In this document: in pieces, positions 22,236 through 26,552 of the stretch
Layout: every line of letters begins with the position of its first letter
Position numbering within the stretch: the first letter of the stretch is position 1
DNA from: a virus
Virus record (IMG/VR): IMGVR_UViG_3300025769_000698
Span: 1 to 26,552 of that record
Length of the DNA: 26,552 nt
Direction: 5' to 3' (one strand)
The notes under the pieces: model-generated
What the model saw: only the letters and a program-made list of their open reading frames with translations
The model's database searches: none
What the model was told of the DNA's origin: nothing
Translations under genes and position numbers: made by a program

Positions 22236-22649
22236 ATGGATATACAAAAACTAACAGACAACGAGTTAAGCAATTTGATCAAGGAGTGCAGAAAAGAACT
22301 TGAGCAAAGGAAGCAGAGCCTTGAGGATGTATTGCTTGAGGACGATTTTCAAAAATACAAGAGCAAGTATGCACGACTAACTTTATTCTACGATTTTTGC
22401 AGAGGTGTTTACTCGGTTACTGAAGGTCAACTAAAAGAAAAAAACCAAAGCAAGAAAAAACGCAATATTAGAAACGCAGTTATTAACTACTTGCTTTCGG
22501 AGGGGTTTAGCCATCAAGACATCGTGGATGAGTTTGATTTGGCAAGAACAAGTTTAAGCAGTCCTATAAGCTATCACGAAAAATATTACAAGCTGGATAA
22601 GAACTACACCGATATTTATGAGGATGTTAAACAATTTTTTGAGGATTAG
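22236..22649 (+). CDS. Coiled-coil protein with DnaA-IV-like C-terminal helices
   Basis: This 137-residue protein starts after AAAACA. Residues 1-35 form a coiled coil (ELSNLIKECRKELEQRKQ), then a linker with SKKKRNIRN. Residues about 80-137 have AVINYLLSEGFSHQDIVDEF, then ARTSLSSPISYHEKYYK and DIYEDVKQFF. This parallels the DnaA-like protein at 21532 in the order and spacing of helices (RQAI, LKQIG, HSTIIHGL, DDIYLEWESEVYRYF) though the DHST signature is lost. It may be a diverged paralogue. This comparison is by eye. Confidence 0.68.
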   Translation: MDIQKLTDNELSNLIKECRKELEQRKQSLEDVLLEDDFQKYKSKYARLTLFYDFCRGVYSVTEGQLKEKNQSKKKRNIRNAVINYLLSEGFSHQDIVDEFDLARTSLSSPISYHEKYYKLDKNYTDIYEDVKQFFED

Positions 22650-22651
22650 AT

Positions 22652-23296
22652 ATGGCAACGAATAAACGGAAATGTAAAGAATGCCAAAAGGTGTTTGAAA
22701 AGAAACAGCCGCTACAATACGTTTGCAGTCCTATCTGCGCTATAAACTATGCCAAGAAAAAAGAGAAGTTTAAATGGAAAAAAGAAAAGAAGAAGAGATT
22801 AATTGATCTTGAAAGCGTAAGCGGTGTTCAATCAAAGTATATTCAGCCAAAGGTTAACGAGTTGGTGCGAATTATAGACAATGGCTTACCTTGCATAGCG
22901 ACTGGCAACTTTGGAAAGATGGCTGCTGGGCATTACTATCACGCTGGTGGTCATAGTCAAATAAGATTTAACTTGCACAACATTCACATTCAATCATTTC
23001 AGTCGAATAGTTTTAAAAGTGGCGATGCGCTAAATTATAGGCAAGGCATCATAAAGACATACGGAGAAGATTACATCCAGTTTATGGAGTCGCTAAAACA
23101 AACACCAATAAACGACCACACAAAGGCTTTCTACTTGGAGTTAAACAACAAGCTAATCGAAGTTAAAAAGTGGCTTAAAGTGCAAGTAAATGGGCAAATG
23201 CAAGACTCTGCGAGTAGGATACAACTGCGTAATGAAGTGAACTTGCTATTAGGCATTTATGACAAAGAATATTGTATATTTAAACAAAAATTATGA
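22652..23296 (+). CDS. ninG: NinG-like recombination protein
   Basis: This 214-residue protein has an N-terminal zinc-ribbon-like C-x2-C...C-x3-C (Cys8, Cys11, Cys25, Cys29), a basic helix (KKKEKFKWKKEKKKR), then the NinG/Rap core AAGHYYHAGGHSQIRFNLHN (91-110) and GIIKTYG. In lambda, NinG (Rap) is a recombination endonuclease that acts on branched DNA. The second zinc set usual in the family (CxxC and QCxxCN) is reduced to CIATG and QSFQSN. The last about 30 residues occur again as a diverged remnant 950 bases downstream. It overlaps the PP-loop gene by ATGA. Confidence 0.85.
   Translation: MATNKRKCKECQKVFEKKQPLQYVCSPICAINYAKKKEKFKWKKEKKKRLIDLESVSGVQSKYIQPKVNELVRIIDNGLPCIATGNFGKMAAGHYYHAGGHSQIRFNLHNIHIQSFQSNSFKSGDALNYRQGIIKTYGEDYIQFMESLKQTPINDHTKAFYLELNNKLIEVKKWLKVQVNGQMQDSASRIQLRNEVNLLLGIYDKEYCIFKQKL
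23193..23284 (+). repeat. Direct repeat copy 1: 3' end of ninG
   Basis: Bases 23193-23284 align without gaps to 24146-24237, matching at about 75 of 92 positions. Of the codon differences, ten are synonymous and four change residues. Similarity stops just before GGCAAATG and just after ATTTAAA. The repeats flank the PP-loop gene. Confidence 0.85.
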
Positions 23297-24144
23297 AAAC
23301 AATTAATAGTTTAAGTGGAGGAAAAACATCAAGTTATATCGCCAAACATTATCCAGCAGACTACAATGTGTTTGCACTTGTAAGAACAAGTGATAAAAAT
23401 TGTATGTTTCCAGATGCAAAGATTAGACAAGAGGTATCGGATAGAATTGGCACAGATTTTATTGGAACATTGGAAGATGATGTAATAATTTACACAATGC
23501 TTGATTTAGAGCAGTACATAGGCTCAAAAATTGACTGGGTAACTGGCAAAACTTTTGATGAATTAATTTTAAAAAAAAATGGAAAAACATTTTTACCATC
23601 ATATATGCGAAGATTCTGCACTACTGATATGAAAATTGAGCCTATAAAACAATTTTGGTATAACAATATTCGTGAATTGGTTGAAATGAGAATAGGATTT
23701 AGGGCTAATGAGCAGAATAGAGCAAATTCTATGATTAAACGTTTAAATAAAAATGGATTGGAAATGTCAAAATTTGTTATTGGTAAATTTAAAAATGGAA
23801 ATAATAAATGGGCAGAAATGGAATGGAGAAAACCAACTTTTCCTCTTATAGATAATAATATTTTTAAGGATAAAATTATTAATTATTGGAAGGATAAAGA
23901 TGTAAGATTTGCTTGGATGAATAATTGTGTAGGATGTTTTCACAAGCAGCCCATACTTTTAAATAAAATGAGTAAGCTGCACCCTAATAAATTAGAGTGG
24001 TTTGCAAGTAAAGAAAGGGAAAGTATTAATGGTGCAACTTGGCAAGAAAATATTACCTATGATAAGATCATTGCTCACACTATGCAAAGAGAATTGTTTG
24101 AAGATGATTTTGATGAGTGCGATAGTGGGTTTTGTGGATTATAA
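23293..24144 (+). CDS. PP-loop ATPase, PAPS reductase-like family
   Basis: This 283-residue protein has an N-terminal PP-loop SGGKTSS (8-14), which binds ATP pyrophosphate in N-type ATP pyrophosphatases. The layout resembles PAPS reductase/DndC-like proteins. Cysteines occur in FCTTDMKI (Cys109), NCVGC (Cys212, Cys215) and CDSGFC (Cys276, Cys281), and could hold a metal or iron-sulfur cluster. It may thiolate or adenylate a nucleotide or tRNA, or modify phage DNA. QRELF (265-269) also matches the clamp pattern loosely. The gene is ATGA-coupled to ninG and flanked by ninG 3' repeats, so it looks like a horizontally gained insert. Confidence 0.78.
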   Translation: MKTINSLSGGKTSSYIAKHYPADYNVFALVRTSDKNCMFPDAKIRQEVSDRIGTDFIGTLEDDVIIYTMLDLEQYIGSKIDWVTGKTFDELILKKNGKTFLPSYMRRFCTTDMKIEPIKQFWYNNIRELVEMRIGFRANEQNRANSMIKRLNKNGLEMSKFVIGKFKNGNNKWAEMEWRKPTFPLIDNNIFKDKIINYWKDKDVRFAWMNNCVGCFHKQPILLNKMSKLHPNKLEWFASKERESINGATWQENITYDKIIAHTMQRELFEDDFDECDSGFCGL

Positions 24145-24145
24145 A

Positions 24146-24240
24146 GGCAAATGCAAGATGTTGCCAGTAGAATACAACTGCGAAACAAAGTTAAGTTGCT
24201 ATTGGGAATTTATGATTGGGAATATTGCATATTTAAATGA
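24146..24240 (+). pseudogene. Remnant of a second ninG 3' end
   Basis: Directly after the PP-loop stop, in the same frame, the sequence encodes about 30 residues like the NinG C-terminus: QMQDVASRIQLRNKVKLLLG, then IYDWEYCIFK and a TGA. The intact NinG has QMQDSASRIQLRNEVNLLLG and IYDKEYCIFK. The TGA shares its bases with the ATG of the next gene (24237). A 29-residue peptide from ATG 24151 could be made but is more likely a relic. The excess of synonymous changes says both copies evolved as working genes before being joined. Confidence 0.8.
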
Positions 24241-24665
24241 AAAAATATAATAGCTTTTATAAAGATTTAGACGCTGGAATTACTGTTGAATTAGAAGTTC
24301 TTAATATTATTAAGCAAAAGTACCCAAAGGCATACAAAATAGATGGATACTTTTCTGGATATGATTTATTTGTGCCAGAGTTAAACATTGGAATAGAGGT
24401 AAAAAGTGACAAAAAAAGTTTAGAAACTGGAAACATAGTTATAGAAATTGAATTTAATCACAGACCATCAGCATTAAGCGTAAGTACTGCTAAATATTGG
24501 GTAATTTACGATGGTATAAGTTATCATTGGTTTTTAGTAGAACGAATAAAAGACTGCATATTTGAAAACAAACTAAAAGCAGTTGAATTTATTGGAAATG
24601 GAGATACAAAAAGTAAAAAAGCATACTTAATTAAAAAGTCAATATTGTATAAATATCAAGAATAA
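24237..24665 (+). CDS. Small PD-(D/E)XK endonuclease-like protein
   Basis: This 142-residue protein has a PD-(D/E)XK core: Glu18/Glu20 in the N-terminal helix (TVELEVLNIIKQKY), Asp43 in GYDLFVPE, and Glu54-x-Lys56 in IGIEVKSD. A following HRPSALSVSTAKYWVIYDG strand-helix region is like the VRR-NUC/Holliday-resolvase-type nucleases. It could resolve branched DNA or act as a restriction-like nuclease. The start overlaps the ninG remnant stop. The region is AT-rich like the PP-loop gene, in keeping with common transfer. Confidence 0.75.
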   Translation: MKKYNSFYKDLDAGITVELEVLNIIKQKYPKAYKIDGYFSGYDLFVPELNIGIEVKSDKKSLETGNIVIEIEFNHRPSALSVSTAKYWVIYDGISYHWFLVERIKDCIFENKLKAVEFIGNGDTKSKKAYLIKKSILYKYQE

Positions 24666-24670
24666 AAGCC

Positions 24671-24679
24671 TTATCTTTA
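24671..24679 (+). promoter_or_regulatory. Promoter-like box TTATCTTTA
   Basis: This box lies just after the nuclease stop and 38 bases before the SSB-like gene, the normal place for a promoter. TTG at 24645-24647 is 24 bases upstream, slightly long. It is identical to the box at 12950. Confidence 0.4.
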
Positions 24680-24717
24680 ATACACTCAAACAATTAAATA
24701 ATTTAAACTAAAAAAAC

Positions 24718-25020
24718 ATGAGTAAACTATTAACTGGGTCTATTGACCTTAACAAAATTGACAAGACAAAAATCGTTTCTACCGACAAAAACGGCAATCC
24801 GTTTGAGAATGGTGCGAAGTATTTGAACGTAGTAGTATGGCTAAATGATGAAGCCGACAAATACGGAAATAACGCTTCAATCCAAATAAGCCAATCTAAA
24901 GAAGAAAGAGAGTCTGGAGTGAAAGCAATCTACATAGGCAATCTAAAAGAGCCACAGAGCAGAAGTAACGAGCCAACAAGCGCAAGAACTGCATCTGTTG
25001 CAGATGACTTACCATTTTAA
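24718..25020 (+). CDS. Single-stranded DNA-binding-like small protein
   Basis: This 100-residue protein has a beta-rich N-terminal part (LTGSIDLNKIDKTKIVS, KYLNVVVWLNDE, NASIQISQSKEER). A Ser/Arg-rich linker then leads to the C-terminal end VADDLPF, the acidic aromatic tail seen on bacterial SSBs (DDxPF), which binds partner proteins. The size is below that of a full OB-fold SSB, but a compact phage version is plausible. Its own promoter-like box fits strong expression. The call is inferred from the tail and position; the fold is not proven. Confidence 0.65.
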   Translation: MSKLLTGSIDLNKIDKTKIVSTDKNGNPFENGAKYLNVVVWLNDEADKYGNNASIQISQSKEERESGVKAIYIGNLKEPQSRSNEPTSARTASVADDLPF

Positions 25021-25039
25021 AAAATAAAAACAAAAAACA

Positions 25040-25201
25040 ATGAGAAAAATAATAACAAGCCACGACTGTCCACCTATTCCAGTAAGTGATTATGACTGGT
25101 CGGCATCGCGAGAAGATTGGGATGAGGGCGATTTAATCGGATATGGAAGAACAGAGCAAGAAGCCATTGATGATTTGCTTGAACAAGAATTTTTAAGATG
25201 A
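25040..25201 (+). CDS. Small acidic hypothetical protein
   Basis: This 53-residue ORF has a strong local start context (CAAAAAACA before ATG). The chain has MRKIITSHDCPPIPV, DYDWSASREDWDEGD, GYGRTEQEAIDDLLEQE and a basic end. The motif GYGxTExEAIxDL resembles small conserved phage proteins of unknown role. It is very acidic, so a host-protein mimic of DNA is possible. Its stop overlaps the next start (ATGA). Confidence 0.72.
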   Translation: MRKIITSHDCPPIPVSDYDWSASREDWDEGDLIGYGRTEQEAIDDLLEQEFLR

Positions 25202-25356
25202 GTAAAGGAATAAATGATGATGGGTTAATAGGTGGTGTATGTTCTTATTTGGGTAAGCATACACCAGTACCTATTTGGTGCTGGAGAGTGCTATTTGTAG
25301 TCTTGCCATTTAGCTCTATTGTTTACCTTATAATCTGGGCATTGATAGATGTTTAG
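25198..25356 (+). CDS. PspC-domain-like small membrane protein
   Basis: This 52-residue protein has the PspC signature in order: LIGGVCSYLG, then a short polar spacer, then a Trp-Arg before a strong hydrophobic segment (VLFVVLPFSSIVYLIIWALI). PspC proteins act in envelope-stress response in the inner membrane. A phage copy may blunt host envelope stress or exclude superinfecting phage, which is inference. It is ATGA-coupled to the previous gene and its end overlaps the next ATG (25349). Confidence 0.75.
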   Translation: MSKGINDDGLIGGVCSYLGKHTPVPIWCWRVLFVVLPFSSIVYLIIWALIDV

Positions 25357-25711
25357 GATTAGCACAAGACTTGCGATACTACTAAAGGGTATTGTGATCA
25401 AGATACCATTGGAATGTAAGGGTATGCTTCAAGGAATCAACGAGAAGATAATATGGAAGAAGTATAAAGATGTTGCACCATTGGCTGAGTTGAAGTTTGA
25501 ATTCTTAGGGATAATAATTCAAAAGAGATACAAGCACGTTGACTTTATCCCAATGGAAGAGGTGGACAGAATCAAGGCTATCATTTCTGAGTTTCAGTTT
25601 GAAAATGGTGACCTCTGGAACTACGAAAATTGGGGTGTGGATGATCAAGGAAACTACATACTACTTGACTATGGTAACTCTAAGTATGTGGCAAGCTTGT
25701 ATAAAAGATAA
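25349..25711 (+). CDS. Minimal kinase-like hypothetical protein
   Basis: This 120-residue protein shows kinase-like elements in sequence order: VIKIP (Lys18 like the ATP-binding lysine), NEKIIWKKY (Glu32 like the paired helix-C glutamate), a hinge-like IIIQKRY, then GDLWNYENWGV (Asp88, Asn94) and ILLDYG (Asp107, like DFG). Spacing from Asp88 to Asn94 is one residue longer than in the protein kinase or APH motif. At 120 residues it is far shorter than a true kinase and may be catalytically dead or a mimic. The ATG overlaps the PspC-like stop. Confidence 0.7.
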   Translation: MFRISTRLAILLKGIVIKIPLECKGMLQGINEKIIWKKYKDVAPLAELKFEFLGIIIQKRYKHVDFIPMEEVDRIKAIISEFQFENGDLWNYENWGVDDQGNYILLDYGNSKYVASLYKR

Positions 25712-25720
25712 TTAGTTAAT

Positions 25721-25819
25721 ATGAAACAGATAGACAGATGGCTAATAGGCTTGTATATTATTATTCTTTACTTGACCTATGCAGTAAACAAGTTAATAGA
25801 GGGAAACTTTTTTAACTGA
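25721..25819 (+). CDS. 32-residue membrane peptide
   Basis: This is a short ORF with the leader TTAGTTAAT before ATG. It begins MKQIDRWLIGLY, followed by a hydrophobic run IIILYLTYAV and a polar end. The single membrane segment and small size resemble phage membrane micropeptides. It lies 9 bases after the kinase-like gene, in line with operon membership. The role is not known and the gene is not certain. Confidence 0.5.
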   Translation: MKQIDRWLIGLYIIILYLTYAVNKLIEGNFFN

Positions 25820-25829
25820 TGTTAATAAC

Positions 25830-25865
25830 TTGAAAAAATAAAGAAAGTAATATTTGTTATATTTA
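25830..25865 (+). promoter_or_regulatory. Promoter-like region before a short leader
   Basis: TTG at 25830-25832 and TATATTTA at 25858-25865 resemble the TTG/TAnnTTTG pair, but the spacing is 25, longer than usual. TAATATTTG (25848-25856) lies between them. The region starts the 126-base gap between the membrane peptide and the next gene. Confidence 0.35.
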
Positions 25866-25887
25866 AGCCGATTTGATTTGGTTAAAT

Positions 25888-25927
25888 GAGTAGGTGTTTG
25901 AGGTGAGACTTTGCACCTGCTCTTTTT
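25888..25927 (+). terminator. Terminator or attenuator hairpin
   Basis: GAGTAGGTG (25888-25896) pairs with CACCTGCTC (25914-25922), nine pairs including one G-T wobble, with a 17-base loop, and TTTTT follows (25923-25927). It lies between the early block and the gene at 25946, and only about 20 bases after a promoter-like box. It may end the early operon or act as an attenuator for the packaging operon. Confidence 0.75.
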
Positions 25928-25945
25928 AAGTTTAAGGAATGGCAA

Positions 25946-26227
25946 ATGTTTACTTTAGATGATTTCGAGGAGTGCGCTGAATTTATTTTAGAATATGGTG
26001 TTTATATCGCTTTACTGGTGATGGATTGGCTCGAAAAAGAGGAACGATACGAGGAGTGCGAAATAATATACCTAACGATTTTAATAATGAACTTATCAAA
26101 CGACTGGAATCTACCAAGTAAACTAACCGAAACAACATTTCAAGAGTTATGCGCTATGACTAATCAAAATAGAGATGAAGAAGATTACCGAATGGTAGCG
26201 TACGAGATAATAAAAAGCATAGAATAA
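25946..26227 (+). CDS. Acidic helical hypothetical protein before terminase
   Basis: This 93-residue protein starts at ATG 25946 after the terminator. An ATG at 25939 in another frame ends at once. The protein is acidic and helical, with EECAEFILEYGVYIALLVMD and ECEIIYLTILIMNLS as amphipathic or buried helices and a polar C-terminus. No domain is recognised. Lying one base before the small terminase gene, it may be part of the packaging operon. Confidence 0.68.
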   Translation: MFTLDDFEECAEFILEYGVYIALLVMDWLEKEERYEECEIIYLTILIMNLSNDWNLPSKLTETTFQELCAMTNQNRDEEDYRMVAYEIIKSIE

Positions 26228-26228
26228 G

Positions 26229-26552
26229 ATGGCAGAGCAAAATAGTGGATGGTTTAAGATAGGCAATGATGGGAGAGCCAAGAAGTGGGAAACACCCGAA
26301 GACCTGCAAAAGGATATAGACGCTTATTTTGATTCTTGTGATAAGAACGTAATACTGGTAAAAGACGGAAAGCCAATTACAGAGCCTTACACGATAGAGG
26401 GGTTAGCCATAGCATTAGACTGCACTTATCAAACATTAAACAACTACGAAAAAGCAAAAGGATATGAGCCGTTTTTTTCAACAATAAAAAAAGCGAAGCT
26501 AAAGGTGCAACGGCAAAAGGTGGTTAACGGTTTAGTAGGTTTGTCTAATCCG
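26229..26552 (+). CDS. terS: Small terminase subunit, 3'-truncated by window end
   Basis: The frame runs open from ATG 26229 to the end (108 codons seen). The chain has KKWETPEDLQKDIDAYFDSC, PYTIEGLAIALDC, YQTLNNYEKAKGYEPFFSTI and KKAKLKVQRQKVVNGLVG. These match the DNA-packaging (gp3-like) small terminase pattern: a helical N-terminus, an HTH around TIEGLAIALDCTYQTLNNYE, and a helix for oligomer formation. It recognises the packaging site and hands DNA to the large subunit. The missing part beyond the window should be the C-terminus, with the large terminase expected next. Confidence 0.88.
   Translation, partial: MAEQNSGWFKIGNDGRAKKWETPEDLQKDIDAYFDSCDKNVILVKDGKPITEPYTIEGLAIALDCTYQTLNNYEKAKGYEPFFSTIKKAKLKVQRQKVVNGLVGLSNP

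Noticed and set aside
24002-24250. Open frame crossing the end of the PP-loop gene and the ninG remnant
   Set aside because: It runs in a different frame from both the PP-loop gene and the conserved remnant codons and has no A-rich leader, so it is an overlapping shadow.
1-26552. tRNA genes, CRISPR arrays, insertion sequences, integrase or attachment sites
   Set aside because: I saw no cloverleaf or TpsiC-like arms, no regularly spaced repeats, no transposase or integrase motifs and no terminal inverted repeats. A short tRNA-like element could still be missed by eye.

Overview
The window looks like a contiguous 26.5 kb piece of a tailed double-stranded DNA phage (Caudoviricetes) infecting a Bacteroidota host, most plausibly a flavobacterium-like one. 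The sequence is AT-rich. Start codons mostly follow A-rich leaders ending in AACAATG rather than Shine-Dalgarno sites. Promoter-like boxes fit the Bacteroidota pattern TTG...TAnnTTTG. Every gene I can support is on the + strand, and I see no integrase, excisionase, tRNA or CRISPR array.

Bases 1-12912 are a dense late block of structure and lysis genes, often with stop and start codons overlapping by 1-4 bases. The order is: 5'-truncated tail gene, TP901-type tape measure, small HTH protein, ClpP-like prohead protease with scaffold-like tail, major capsid protein with an inserted beta domain, intrinsic terminator, tail-tube-like protein, small unknown, portal, connector-like protein, two membrane proteins (the second a holin candidate), amidase endolysin, small unknown, metallophosphoesterase, and a signal-peptide membrane protein with spanin-like topology. 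Having tape measure, then head genes, then portal on one strand differs from the usual terminase-portal-protease-capsid-tail order.

Bases 12913-13130 hold a terminator and a good promoter that separate the late block from an early/DNA-metabolism block (13131-25819). That block encodes an XRE regulator, a Rad52-like annealing protein, a PD-(D/E)XK exonuclease, a winged-helix protein, a SNF2 helicase beside an N4/N6 methyltransferase, a Lin1244/DnaD-like replication protein behind a structured leader, a C5 methyltransferase, two DnaA-domain-IV-like proteins, an HExxH protein, NinG, a PP-loop/PAPS-reductase-like enzyme, a second PD-(D/E)XK nuclease, an SSB-like protein, a PspC-like membrane peptide and a tiny kinase-like protein. 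The last 600 bases carry a terminator and then the small terminase subunit, cut by the window end, which presumably starts the next packaging/tail block.

The most notable observations are these. Three DNA-metabolism proteins end in the same sliding-clamp-binding-like EQxxLF tail. A PP-loop gene sits between an intact NinG 3' end and a diverged, in-frame second copy of that end, which suggests recombination between two phage lineages. The leader of the replication gene has interleaved pairing arms (pseudoknot or switch) under a perfect 21-bp palindrome. Candidate short transcripts end in strong hairpins near 13 kb and 25.9 kb. All function calls rest on motifs read by eye; no database search was possible.
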